Origin: Bradyrhizobium algeriense
GTDB lineage: Bacteria > Pseudomonadota > Alphaproteobacteria > Rhizobiales > Xanthobacteraceae
DNA length: 64,000 nucleotides
Assembly (NCBI RefSeq): GCF_003062295.1
Contig: NZ_PYCN01000009.1
Coordinates: 62,001-126,000 of the forward strand
Reading direction: 5' to 3'
The position numbers and the translations under genes were made by a program. The number at the start of each line of letters is the position of its first letter. The first letter of the stretch is position 1. Below are positions 1 through 8,421 of the stretch, one piece after another. Under the pieces are notes generated by a model. That model did not search any database. It was not told where the DNA came from and worked only from the letters and a program-made list of their open reading frames with translations.

Positions 1-1
1 G

Positions 2-163
2 GCTTTGAGCAGCACCCATGCGCGGCTGCGCATGGTGCAGGACGAGCACGTGCAGATCTACCGCGCCATCTTGGAAGAAGACCCCGACCGCGCCCGGCAG
101 GCAATGCGCCAGCACATCGCCAATTCCAAGAGCCGCACCCTGGCCGATACGGTCGCTACTTGA
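2..163 (+). CDS. C-terminal end of a GntR-family regulator (FCD domain), partial
   Basis: The window opens inside a frame whose last 53 codons read like the end of a FadR/GntR-type regulator. The stretch DEHVQIYRAILEEDPDRA followed by RQAMRQHIANS is the usual final helix pair of the FCD effector domain (helix starting H..I..AI..GD...A...M..H). The DNA-binding domain and start lie outside the window, so the ligand and targets cannot be inferred. The gene ends at a TGA about 90 bases before a strong terminator hairpin, so it is probably the last gene of its transcript. Confidence 0.75.
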   Translation, partial: ALSSTHARLRMVQDEHVQIYRAILEEDPDRARQAMRQHIANSKSRTLADTVAT

Positions 164-244
164 AATCAAACCATCGCGTTTGGACGAGACGCGGTGCTCG
201 CGATGGGACCCGCAACTCATTGAAGTGGCATTGCCTAGCCAGAT

Positions 245-286
245 GAAAAAAAGCCCGCCTAGAGCGCGGGCGCGCGGGCTTTGTTT
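245..286 (+). terminator. Intrinsic terminator
   Basis: An AAAGCCCGC arm pairs with GCGGGCTTT, followed by TGTTT on the plus strand. A run of As precedes the left arm, so the hairpin may work in both directions. It sits downstream of the regulator stop at 163. Confidence 0.75.
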
Positions 287-340
287 AGTAGTCGATCGCG
301 CTCCAGCACGAGGGCATCGTCACGCAAGGCGTCGTCGCCT

Positions 341-372
341 AAAAACCGCGGTTGATCGCCGCGGTTTTTTTT
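341..372. terminator. Intrinsic terminator, probably bidirectional
   Basis: AAAAACCGCGG pairs with CCGCGGTTTTT around a 7-base loop, with an 8-base T run on the plus strand and an A run on the left that gives Ts on the minus strand. It could end transcription of both the plus-strand regulator and the minus-strand operon that finishes at 627. Confidence 0.8.
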
Positions 373-626
373 GGTCTGCCTATCAACAGCGCAATGCGTG
401 CCGGGAACTCGGGCAGCGCCATTGTCGCGCACGCTACTCGATCGGCAGGTCGGCCACTATCAGGGTCGCGGCGGCGCCTGCTCCATCTCGGTCGCAGCCG
501 GGTATTTGGACCTGAGCAGAGAGCGGCGGCAACAGTAGCGCGACCCCTTCCAGCCACGTAAGAGCATCCGCCGAAAGCCAAGCTGCTCAGTGTCCCGAAC
601 GCAACATCCTCCGTTCTTGTTCCATT

Positions 627-2195
627 TTATAATGACGAATAGGCGCTCTTATCAAGGAGCTGCGCGCTTTCGACGAGGTCGATCGCCTGATCGCGTAGTT
701 CGCGCTTGAGAACCTTACCGAGCGAATTTCGCGGTAGCGCGTCGACGATGAATATGTATTTTGGCTTCTTGTAGCCGGCGACCAGGTTGCGGACGTGCTC
801 GACAACTGAGGCCGGCGTGGGAGCGGCTCCTTTCTCCCGCTCGATAAAGGCCGCGACCGCCTCTCCGAAGACGGCATCGGGCACCCCAATCACCGCGGCG
901 TCTGCGACGTGGGGATTCTGCAGAAGGGCCTGCTCGACTTCCTTGGTGTAGATATTGAAGCCGCCGCTGAGCACCATGTCCTTCTTGCGATCGACAATGT
1001 AGAGGTAGCCGTCTTCGTCCGCCTTGGCGACGTCACCGGTATGTATCCAACCATCCTTGATGGTCTTCGCTGTCTCGTCGGGCCGGTTGTAGTAGCCGCG
1101 CATCACCGAATACCGGCCGGGTTGCCCCACGCGCACGAGCAGTTCGCCTGGCTCGCCCGTCTTCACCTCGATACCCGCATCATCGACGATCTGAACCTCG
1201 ACGCCGGGCGTCGGCCGGCCGATCGATGAGGCATGATCGAATTGCTCGTCGTGTGAAAGCGAGGTAACGCCGCCTACCTCGGTCATCGCGAAGAACGACA
1301 CAAGCCGTACGTCCGGAAGCAGCTCGAGAAACTGCCGCTTCAGCTCGACCGGAAACGCTTCACCCGTCACGACGATGCGCCTAAGCGAGGCGCAGCGCGA
1401 GGGATCGGCATTGATCTCGGGAAGCAGCATGCGACACACTGTTGGGACCATGCCGACGACGGTGATCTTTTCCTTCGCGATCGTGTCGACGGTCTCACGC
1501 GGATCGAACTTCTTCATGACGACGAGCGTGCCGCCGAGCGTGAGCGAATTGGCAAGCCGCGCGAATCCCGTGCGATGGGCGAGCGGCGTAGTCACGAGAT
1601 AGTGGTCTTCGCTCGAAATTCCCCATTCGACGGCGTTTATGAAACAATGCTGAACGACCACGTTCGAGTGGGTTATAATGGCTCCCTTCGGTTTCCCGGT
1701 CGTCCCCGAAGTGTACATTATGATTGCGTCATCCGACTCGATCGACAGCCGCGGTAACAGATCGGGCTCGGCCTTTCTTAGCTCCGCATACTCGACTGCG
1801 CCATCTACGTCCCTTCCTGTGGTGATCCAGACCGCATCCGGATTTGCCTGCAGCACTTCAGAGATAGGCACCCCATTTCCTTCGAAAACAATCGCAAGGG
1901 GTTGGCTGTCGGAACAGATATGCTGCAGCTCGTGGGACGTTAGCCGCGTCGTGACCGGGATCACGATCGCTCCTAGCGAGAACGCCGCGTAGTATAGTTC
2001 GACGATCTCAACGCCGTTGGACACAAACACGACAATCCGATCACCCGGACCAACGCCTTGCGTCCTAAGACCGCTCGCGACGCAACGGATTCTACTATCG
2101 AGTTCCAGATAGGTAAGCCGTTCGTCGCCACAGACCAGGGCAATCTTGTCAGGGTGACGCACGGCTTGCGCGCTGAGTATGGTTTCCAGACGCAT
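627..2195 (-). CDS. AMP-forming acyl-CoA synthetase (CoA ligase)
   Basis: This 522-residue protein is a full-length ANL-superfamily ligase that would activate a carboxylic acid to its CoA thioester using ATP. The P-loop-like motif YTSGTTGKPKG (about residues 160-170), the GWIHTGD motif near 385, the hinge region DRKKDMVLSGGFNIY and the C-terminal catalytic lysine in NSLGKVLKREL are all present. The ATG at 2195 has TGAGG seven bases upstream. It is the last gene of an operon that starts with an ABC importer, eight bases after the DUF35 gene. The substrate cannot be read from sequence; the thiolase/hydratase neighbours suggest a beta-oxidation-like or retro-aldol side-chain breakdown, but this is inference. 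Confidence 0.9.
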   Translation of the reverse strand: MRLETILSAQAVRHPDKIALVCGDERLTYLELDSRIRCVASGLRTQGVGPGDRIVVFVSNGVEIVELYYAAFSLGAIVIPVTTRLTSHELQHICSDSQPLAIVFEGNGVPISEVLQANPDAVWITTGRDVDGAVEYAELRKAEPDLLPRLSIESDDAIIMYTSGTTGKPKGAIITHSNVVVQHCFINAVEWGISSEDHYLVTTPLAHRTGFARLANSLTLGGTLVVMKKFDPRETVDTIAKEKITVVGMVPTVCRMLLPEINADPSRCASLRRIVVTGEAFPVELKRQFLELLPDVRLVSFFAMTEVGGVTSLSHDEQFDHASSIGRPTPGVEVQIVDDAGIEVKTGEPGELLVRVGQPGRYSVMRGYYNRPDETAKTIKDGWIHTGDVAKADEDGYLYIVDRKKDMVLSGGFNIYTKEVEQALLQNPHVADAAVIGVPDAVFGEAVAAFIEREKGAAPTPASVVEHVRNLVAGYKKPKYIFIVDALPRNSLGKVLKRELRDQAIDLVESAQLLDKSAYSSL

Positions 2196-2203
2196 GTCGG
2201 GCC

Positions 2204-2620
2204 TCAGACCACGTTAAATGCTGGATACTGTACTTCGTCAGAAAGACGATCCCACGCCACCTCGACGCGTTGGCCGATTTTGACCGTATCGGCGTCCTTG
2301 TTCAGGATGTTACCAAGGATGCGAACGCCTTCGTCGAGCTGGATGGTTGCGACCGAAAGGGGAAGCCGCCCGTCGAGACCGGGGCCAGGAACGCGGATCA
2401 CGGTGCAGGCATAGATCGTGCCCTTGCCCGCTACCTCGCGCCATTCCAGATTCCGGCTGCCGGTGAAGATGCTTACCGGACGCGGATAGTGCTGAAACTG
2501 TCCGGTGTCCTTGCAGTACTGCAGCACCAGCCTGCCTGCCTTGGCGCCATCCCAAAACGGCTTGGTGTCCACGTAAACCGAAGGTTTCGGGATGGGACGT
2601 CCCACCTTTTCTTCAGCCAT
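2204..2620 (-). CDS. DUF35-type OB-fold protein, partner of a thiolase-like protein
   Basis: This 138-residue protein has the size and layout of DUF35/ChsH2-type proteins: an N-terminal helix (PFWDGAKAGRLVLQYC), a rubredoxin-like ribbon segment, and an OB fold containing GKGTIYACTVIRVPGPG. These proteins bind non-canonical thiolases and support acyl-CoA binding or aldol cleavage. The four zinc-ribbon cysteines usual in the family are missing here: only C36 remains, in YCKDTGQFQHYPRP. The start is well supported because GGAGG lies six bases upstream, inside the end of the thiolase gene. The thiolase stop and this start are one base apart, which points to translational coupling and a protein complex. 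Confidence 0.85.
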   Translation of the reverse strand: MAEEKVGRPIPKPSVYVDTKPFWDGAKAGRLVLQYCKDTGQFQHYPRPVSIFTGSRNLEWREVAGKGTIYACTVIRVPGPGLDGRLPLSVATIQLDEGVRILGNILNKDADTVKIGQRVEVAWDRLSDEVQYPAFNVV

Positions 2621-2621
2621 T

Positions 2622-3794
2622 TTATGCCTCCAAAATCATAGCAGCGCTGGTACCCCAGTTCCGCGCATAAGGAATAACGCCGATGCCGGTCACCAGCGCG
2701 TTCTTCGGATTTGGCACCTGGCGTCCGCCGCCTTCCCCGAACAGTTGTCGAACGGCCTCGGCAAGATTGAGGCCCCCACTGGCAAGTCCGGGTTGACCGG
2801 CCGAGATCTGGCCTCCTCCCGTGTTGAGCGGCAGCGTTCCCTTGTGCGAGAGATCGGTATCGAGGGTAAAATCGCTGCCTTGACCGCGTTTGCAGAAACC
2901 GAAGTCCTCGAACTTCATCATGACGGCGATGGTGAAGTCGTCATAAGGCTGGAACATGCTAATGTCCTTCGCTGTCAGGCCTGATTGCTTGAACACCTTC
3001 GGCGCTATCGCCGAAAAGCCGGTTTCAGTGATCTCCGAGAGCGGTTGATTGCCGTTGAAATTCGTCACTTCGGCATAGGCCGTGGGAAACACCATCTTGG
3101 TGATCCCGAGGCTGCGAGCCTTCTCCTCTGTTGTTACGAGAAACGCGTTTGCGCCGTCGCAGAACATGACGCAGTCGAGGAGGCGCAGTGGATCCGCAAT
3201 GACGCGCGACTTTTCGTAGTCCGCCATCGTGATCGGTGTCTTGAACTTCGCGTAGGCGTTCTCGTTATGAAGAGCATGCTCTCGCTGCGTGATGGCGATT
3301 TTTCCTAGCGCTTGCGACTTGATGCCAAACTGATGGTTGTACCTGCTCATCAGAAGCCCGAACGTTGCCGGCGGCCCCTGGACGCCGGGCGGATCCTGGA
3401 ATTCCGAACGGTAAGCTCCGTAGTTTGCGCGCCACGCGGTGCTTGGAGCATCAGCGGACAGAACGACGACGACCTCGCAATGTCCGTCGCGAATGGCGGA
3501 GGCCGCGCGGGCAACGCCTCCAGTCGCCGAGCATCCGCCAGTTCCGCCGTAATTGAGCCAGGTCGGCGTAAGGCCCAACGCTTCGGTCATGTAGACGGCA
3601 AAGAACGGATTGGGACATTCGCTTAGAGGAGTCGTCACGGAGAGGCCGTCGATGGTATCCTTTGAAATGCCGGTTGCGGCGAGAAGCTTGGCCAAGGCCT
3701 CGCCTCCGAGGTCAAACGCGCTGCGTCCCGTCTTGAAGTCAATCGCCGTCTCCGAATAGCCGGCGATAACAACGTCGCGTTTCTTCGCAGTCAT
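2622..3794 (-). CDS. Thiolase-like protein (SCP2/lipid-transfer thiolase type)
   Basis: This 390-residue protein belongs to the non-canonical thiolase group that pairs with DUF35 proteins. A cysteine is present at the nucleophile region (GGTGGCSATGG, C88). The histidine-containing NxHGG motif of true thiolases is replaced by NTGGG at 324-328, so classical Claisen chemistry is doubtful. Known DUF35-paired relatives include retro-aldolases of steroid side-chain degradation, and an aldolase or modified thiolase role is plausible. The gene sits between an enoyl-CoA hydratase (three bases upstream) and the DUF35 gene (one base downstream). A GGGGAA ribosome site precedes the ATG. Confidence 0.85.
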   Translation of the reverse strand: MTAKKRDVVIAGYSETAIDFKTGRSAFDLGGEALAKLLAATGISKDTIDGLSVTTPLSECPNPFFAVYMTEALGLTPTWLNYGGTGGCSATGGVARAASAIRDGHCEVVVVLSADAPSTAWRANYGAYRSEFQDPPGVQGPPATFGLLMSRYNHQFGIKSQALGKIAITQREHALHNENAYAKFKTPITMADYEKSRVIADPLRLLDCVMFCDGANAFLVTTEEKARSLGITKMVFPTAYAEVTNFNGNQPLSEITETGFSAIAPKVFKQSGLTAKDISMFQPYDDFTIAVMMKFEDFGFCKRGQGSDFTLDTDLSHKGTLPLNTGGGQISAGQPGLASGGLNLAEAVRQLFGEGGGRQVPNPKNALVTGIGVIPYARNWGTSAAMILEA

Positions 3795-3796
3795 TT

Positions 3797-4591
3797 TTAT
3801 TCCCCGCGGAACTCTGGCGACCGCTTTTCACGAAAGGCCTTCAGCCCTTCGTCGCGATCCTTGGTGAAGTAGAGCAGGAAGGATGCGTCGCCCTCGGCGT
3901 CGAAGCCGTCAGCCAGCGACATGTCGATGCCTCGGTCGATCACGGACTTCGTCATCATCACCGGGATCGGTGCGTTGTCGCTGATGCTTTTCGCGATCTC
4001 GCGAGCCTTTTCGAGTGCCTTCCCCTGCTCCGTGACATGATTGAGGATGCGGTATCGCTCGGCTTCCGCGGCGGTGATCCGCCGGCCTGTCCACATCAGT
4101 TCTTTTGCGAGCGGCTTGCCTATCAGCCTTGGAAGCGTCTGGGTGCCGCCGCCGCCCGGCATCATTCCCAGCTTGATCTCGGGCAGTCCGAATCTTGCGT
4201 TCGCGCCGGCGACAATGATGTCTCCGACGAGCGCAAGCTCAAGGCCTCCGCCCAACGCAAAACCCTCGATAGCGGCTATCAGCGGCTTGGTAAAACCACC
4301 GATGTCCTTAAAGAGCCGATTCACCTTCCGGGTCCTCTTCCGGAATCGGTAGAAATCGAAATAGCCGTTTTCCTCGATCTGGAATTCGCTGGTGTCGATA
4401 CCAGTACAAAATGCCTTGTCACTGCCAAGCAGAATGACCGCCCGTACGCTCCTGTCGTGCTCGACTTCATTGAGGATCGCGAGGATCTCGTCGGCCGTCT
4501 GTTCTCGAAGCGAATTCAGCTTGTCAGGCCGGTTGATCGTGATTTCGACCCACCCATTTTCCCGGTTGAGGATAACGTCCTGGTAATTCAT
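3797..4591 (-). CDS. Enoyl-CoA hydratase/isomerase (crotonase) family protein
   Basis: This 264-residue crotonase has both catalytic glutamate positions of classical hydratases: one in ALGGGLELAL and one in LPEIKLGMMPGGGGTQ. It is therefore likely to add water to an enoyl-CoA thioester. The oxyanion-hole segments (around DKAFCTGID and the GGG turn) are intact. It lies 21 bases after the ABC ATPase gene and directly before the thiolase gene, so the operon would make hydratase, thiolase, DUF35 protein and ligase in sequence. The exact substrate is unknown. Confidence 0.9.
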   Translation of the reverse strand: MNYQDVILNRENGWVEITINRPDKLNSLREQTADEILAILNEVEHDRSVRAVILLGSDKAFCTGIDTSEFQIEENGYFDFYRFRKRTRKVNRLFKDIGGFTKPLIAAIEGFALGGGLELALVGDIIVAGANARFGLPEIKLGMMPGGGGTQTLPRLIGKPLAKELMWTGRRITAAEAERYRILNHVTEQGKALEKAREIAKSISDNAPIPVMMTKSVIDRGIDMSLADGFDAEGDASFLLYFTKDRDEGLKAFREKRSPEFRGE

Positions 4592-4612
4592 CTGTCTTCG
4601 TCTCCGATGATT

Positions 4613-5374
4613 TCAATGTTCGGTTTGGGATTCGCCGCCCATGGCGGCTGCGATCTGAGCGTGAAGTTCGGCGATCCTGCGTGGGTCGGACCTCGCTTCG
4701 TCGTCGATCCTGATTTCGAGAGCGACCTTGGCCGGGGGGCTCAATACCAGCGCGCGGTCGGCCATTTCGAGTGCATCATCAATCCGGTGAGTAATCAGCA
4801 GGCAGGTCTTTTGAAATTCCCGCGCGATCTGAAGGAAGTCCCGGCGCAACGTTTTTGACGTGACATGGTCGAGTTGACTGAACGACTCGTCGAGGAACAC
4901 GATTTCGGGATCGATGGCGAGTGCGCGGGCAAGCGATACGCGCTGCCGCATGCCTCCCGAGAGCTCATGGACATATTTGTCGTCGGCACCCTCAAGACGT
5001 ACGCGCGCAAGCCATTCCCTGGCGCGCGTCCGTGCCTGTGACCTGGATTTTCCAAGAATGAGCAGTCCAAGCTCGACGTTTTCGACTGCCGTACGCCACG
5101 GCAACAGCCTGTCGGTCTGGAAGCTGACCGAAAGCCGTCCCTTGAGGGCTTTGAAGGACGCGTAGGGATCGAAGCCGGCCACCCGAATCTGGCCGGAGTT
5201 CGGGCACGTCGTACCCATGATCAGATTCAAGACCGTGCTTTTCCCGGCGCCGGTCTGCCCGAGGAGAACCACAATCTCACCGCGGCGGACACTCATCGAA
5301 AGATTATCGACTGCCAGATAGGTGCCGAACGTCTTGGTGACGTCGCGGACCTCAATAAGGTTTTCTTCGGTCAT
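4613..5374 (-). CDS. ABC transporter ATP-binding protein, NitT/TauT type
   Basis: The 253-residue ATPase starts MTEENLIEVRDVTKTF. It contains Walker A (GQTGAGKST), the signature LSGGMRQRVSLARAL, Walker B (IVFLDESF; a serine-phenylalanine variant of the usual DEPF) and the switch histidine in LLITHRIDDAL. The open frame extends upstream, but the ATG at 5374 forms an ATGA overlap with the permease stop and begins the conserved domain. With the permease and binding protein it forms an importer of the nitrate/sulfonate/taurine/aromatic-acid class. Because it heads an operon with CoA-thioester enzymes, it probably imports their substrate. Confidence 0.9.
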   Translation of the reverse strand: MTEENLIEVRDVTKTFGTYLAVDNLSMSVRRGEIVVLLGQTGAGKSTVLNLIMGTTCPNSGQIRVAGFDPYASFKALKGRLSVSFQTDRLLPWRTAVENVELGLLILGKSRSQARTRAREWLARVRLEGADDKYVHELSGGMRQRVSLARALAIDPEIVFLDESFSQLDHVTSKTLRRDFLQIAREFQKTCLLITHRIDDALEMADRALVLSPPAKVALEIRIDDEARSDPRRIAELHAQIAAAMGGESQTEH

Positions 5375-6243
5375 CTTACCGTCGCCTCCGCGCGCCATTT
5401 CAGAGAGATTTTCTCCAGACCGTTCACGAATGCCTGCAGCAGCAGGTTCAGGATGACGAGGAAGGAGGTCCATGCCAGCACCTGATCGATCCGAAACGTC
5501 GATTGGGCGAGGTTCATGCGCGCGCCGATACCGACTGCGGATGCAACGAGTTCGGCGAAGATCACCATGCGGATCGCGTAGCCGATCACCGATTTCGTGG
5601 TGAGGAAGATGTAGGCCACGATGTGCGGGAGAATGAGGTAGCGAAGCACCTGCCAGCGCGACGGGCGGAAGCTCTCGATCATGTCGACGAGTTCCTTCGG
5701 TAACGCCCGTACGCCTTCGTAGACATTGAGAGCGTAGAACGGCAGCAGGATGACGAGCAGAATGAAGAAAATTCGCGATTCCGGATTTTTGAACCAAAAC
5801 ACCGCAATCAGCATCCACGACAGCGCGGGAATGCCGGTATCGATAACGACGATGGCCTTCAGATATGGGCGAACGGAAGGAAACATTCCCATCGCGAGAC
5901 CGATCAACACCCCCGCAACCATCGCAATCATGACGGAAATGGCCAGGCGCACGAGAGTGACCACAACGTGGTAGGGATCCGAGAAGAACAGCTCCCGCGC
6001 CGCGTTCCAGACGATCACGGGCGACGGCATGATATAGTCCGGCACGAAGCGGCTGGTGATTTCCATTGCCGCAAGAAGGACAACGACCACGACGCACGTC
6101 GCGAAGATATCGCGTCTACCCTCGGGATTCTTCCGAGCCGCTATCACTCCGGTCAGGGGCTTAACGAGTTCCGCGGCGACTGAGCGCTCCGGACGCGACG
6201 TTCGATCGGTTCCTACCGCAATGGACATGGGTCTTTCCGTCAT
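5371..6243 (-). CDS. ABC transporter permease, NitT/TauT type
   Basis: This 290-residue membrane protein has several hydrophobic segments from residue 46 onward. A binding-protein-dependent permease coupling loop lies at about 186-206 (DMIESFRPSRWQVLRYLILP), matching the EAA-type loop of SsuC/TauC relatives. A charged N-terminal tail of about 45 residues precedes the first helix. The gene starts six bases after the binding-protein stop and overlaps the ATPase gene by four bases, so the three are translated together. It forms the inner-membrane channel of the importer. Confidence 0.9.
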   Translation of the reverse strand: MTERPMSIAVGTDRTSRPERSVAAELVKPLTGVIAARKNPEGRRDIFATCVVVVVLLAAMEITSRFVPDYIMPSPVIVWNAARELFFSDPYHVVVTLVRLAISVMIAMVAGVLIGLAMGMFPSVRPYLKAIVVIDTGIPALSWMLIAVFWFKNPESRIFFILLVILLPFYALNVYEGVRALPKELVDMIESFRPSRWQVLRYLILPHIVAYIFLTTKSVIGYAIRMVIFAELVASAVGIGARMNLAQSTFRIDQVLAWTSFLVILNLLLQAFVNGLEKISLKWRAEATVR

Positions 6244-6249
6244 GATCGA

Positions 6250-7239
6250 TCAGGAAGCAAAGAAATTTTGATCGACCGGCTTGGTCAGCAGGCCGTTGCG
6301 CGCCAGAAACTCGCTCGCAAACAGTATCGACGATCTCGAAAGTTCATCGCTCATGGGCCGGTAGTTGAAAGCGAGGCGCTTCGAACTCATGGCCTCCTTG
6401 AGCGTGTCTGGCGCAACGCCGGTCTTGCTGCCAAATAGATCGACGGCCTTCGCCGTATCCACATTGATGCCGCTGATGCAATCTTCGAAGACCTTGCTGA
6501 CCTTCGCTGCGATGCCAGGATTGGCGTCGGCCAATTCCTTCCGGATCGCCACGCCAAAATAGGGTAGCTCCAGCCCTCCCGAGAGCCTTTTGTAGACGTC
6601 GCCCGCCTTCAGGATCACACGTAAGTCGGGCTTCTTCATCAGACCCGTCGTTATGTTTGGCTCCCACGACAAGGCCGCATCGGCCCGATCGGCCATCAGC
6701 AGCGTCACCGACGCGGCAGGATTGTCGACGTTCTGGATCGTCGCCTCTTTTTCGATGTCGAAACGGAACGCCTCGTTGATGAGGGCCCTGACCATGCGAT
6801 AGGTACCGGTCGACTGCAGGGCCGCGATCGTCTTGCCTTTGAGCTGCGACACGTTGTCGACGCCGCCCTTGGGCGCCAACAGCGCGATCATGTTGGCGTC
6901 GGTGATTGTACAGAGGTACTTGATGGGCACGCCGGCCTGGTACCGGGCAGCGAAGGTGTCCCAACTACCGATGCAGACGTCGTAATTTCCGGCGACGAAG
7001 TCGTTGTAGTAGGTCGACACCGCCGTATACGGGGCCGGATCAGGAAAGGAGAGACCGTTCTTGCCGCCGAGATCGTTCGCGAGAATGTACTGAACCGGCA
7101 ATACGGTAAAACCCGGCTGCAGCGATGCCCATCGCACCCGAATATCCGCCGCTGCCAGCGCATGCCGGATGGACGATGGCAACGCAAATGAGCTCGCGGC
7201 CGCAGCGGCGAGTAAGTTCCGCCTTGTGAAGTGCGCCAT
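6250..7239 (-). CDS. Periplasmic substrate-binding protein of NitT/TauT-type ABC importer
   Basis: This 329-residue protein starts with FTRRNLLAAAAASSFALPSS, a twin-arginine-like export signal, with likely cleavage after HALAAA. The mature part follows the NMT1/SsuA-like layout: DIRVRWASLQPGFTVLPVQYI, a segment ending GSWDTFAARYQAGVPIKYL, and GVDNVSQLKGKTIAALQSTGTY. It is the first gene of the operon that runs to 627 and would capture the substrate in the periplasm. A divergent LysR gene starts 197 bases away, and the shared gap carries a candidate operator. Confidence 0.9.
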   Translation of the reverse strand: MAHFTRRNLLAAAAASSFALPSSIRHALAAADIRVRWASLQPGFTVLPVQYILANDLGGKNGLSFPDPAPYTAVSTYYNDFVAGNYDVCIGSWDTFAARYQAGVPIKYLCTITDANMIALLAPKGGVDNVSQLKGKTIAALQSTGTYRMVRALINEAFRFDIEKEATIQNVDNPAASVTLLMADRADAALSWEPNITTGLMKKPDLRVILKAGDVYKRLSGGLELPYFGVAIRKELADANPGIAAKVSKVFEDCISGINVDTAKAVDLFGSKTGVAPDTLKEAMSSKRLAFNYRPMSDELSRSSILFASEFLARNGLLTKPVDQNFFAS

Positions 7240-7390
7240 TTTCTCCTCCCGGAATCGCTGCGTGGTCCGCGTCTTTTCTTGCTTTTGGCTTCGCTACGAC
7301 CCGGTCCGGCAATTCGAAGCCGATCAGGATTCCAAAGCTTAAATTGACCCTAAACTTGCCAAAGTCGGGACGATAGCGCATTTTCAGACC

Positions 7391-7410
7391 CCCATCGGCC
7401 CAAAAATGGG
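7391..7410. promoter_or_regulatory. Inverted repeat in the divergent LysR/importer gap
   Basis: CCCAT and ATGGG form a dyad separated by ten bases, 27 bases before the LysR start and within the gap shared with the importer operon. LysR proteins normally bind dyads of this size in such gaps. The arms are only five bases, so chance is not excluded. Confidence 0.35.
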
Positions 7411-7436
7411 ACGAATTCAATCAGGGAGTCCACGCG

Positions 7437-8390
7437 GTGGCGAGAAAACTGGACCTGAACGCGCTCCTGCTGTTTTTCGAGGTCGTCAATGCCCGCAGCA
7501 TCAGCAGCGCGTCGAAAAAGCTCGAGATTCCAAAATCCACCGTCAGCCGTAAGCTGATGTTTCTGGAAGATCAGCTCGGCGCGGTCCTGTTCAAGAAAGG
7601 AGGCCGCAAACTTGCCGTCACCGATATCGGTCAGGCGCTTTACGAGCACTGCGAACGCATCGCCGCCGAAATAGAGGAAGCGGGTCTCGGCACGACGCGC
7701 ATGCAAACGGAACTGCGGGGAATGCTCCGGGTCAGCATGCCCGTGGATTTCGGCACCGGTTGGTTAAGCAGCGCAATCGCCGCATTCGCCGTCAGTTATC
7801 CCGATATCCATCTCGTGATCGACGCCAACAGCCGCTGGATCGATGTATCGGTCGAACCCTACGATGTCGCTGTGCAACTGGGCACTCTTCCGGAGACGCA
7901 CGGCGGCATCCGCCACCTGGCAAGCATTACGCGCGGCGTTTATGCGAGCCCGTCGTTCCTCGAAAGAAAGGGAGTTCCCCTCAGCGTAGACGATTTCGAA
8001 CGCTTCGATTGCATCGTGACCGAACATCAGCGTGCCGAAGGCGTCTGGAATTTTCGCAGCGGGCTTGGTGTCAAGGTAATCGACGTCGTCGGACGGATCT
8101 CCGTGAATCACATCGGAGTGGCACGTGAGCTTGTGATCGGCGGGGTCGGACTTGGCATCCTCCCAAACATCATGTGTCAGAACGATGTAAGAGCCAAACG
8201 GCTGATTCGCGTGCTCACCGACTGGGAAAGTCCGTCACTGCAGGTCAGCGCAACATTTCTCGGCAAGCGAAAGGAATCGCGACGCTTGCGCGCGTTTCTC
8301 GATTTCATGGAGCGCAAGCTCAAGATCGAAGGCAGCGCCGGCCAATCTTTATCGGCGACGCAAGGCGTAGCTGAACTGACAAGGACTTGA
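7437..8390 (+). CDS. LysR-family transcriptional regulator
   Basis: This 317-residue protein has an N-terminal winged helix-turn-helix (about residues 5-62: DLNALLLFFEVVNARSISSA, then KLEIPKSTVSRKLMFLEDQLG). A LysR-substrate-binding domain follows from about 90. The GTG at 7437 fits the domain start. It diverges from the importer and CoA-module operon and most likely controls it in response to a pathway intermediate. It resembles the CrgA/DsdC-style group with short effector domains. It ends 31 bases before the convergent aldehyde dehydrogenase gene. Confidence 0.88.
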   Translation: MARKLDLNALLLFFEVVNARSISSASKKLEIPKSTVSRKLMFLEDQLGAVLFKKGGRKLAVTDIGQALYEHCERIAAEIEEAGLGTTRMQTELRGMLRVSMPVDFGTGWLSSAIAAFAVSYPDIHLVIDANSRWIDVSVEPYDVAVQLGTLPETHGGIRHLASITRGVYASPSFLERKGVPLSVDDFERFDCIVTEHQRAEGVWNFRSGLGVKVIDVVGRISVNHIGVARELVIGGVGLGILPNIMCQNDVRAKRLIRVLTDWESPSLQVSATFLGKRKESRRLRAFLDFMERKLKIEGSAGQSLSATQGVAELTRT

Positions 8391-8421
8391 CGGGACCGTT
8401 ACAGAAGGAGATCGACCACCT

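Larger units (their letters stand above)
164..626. other. Intergenic stretch with two terminators, no gene
   Basis: This gap lies between the plus-strand regulator and the convergent minus-strand acyl-CoA ligase. It holds two intrinsic-terminator hairpins, listed separately. The short open frames in it show no recognisable protein. Its role is most likely transcription termination from both sides. Confidence 0.6.
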
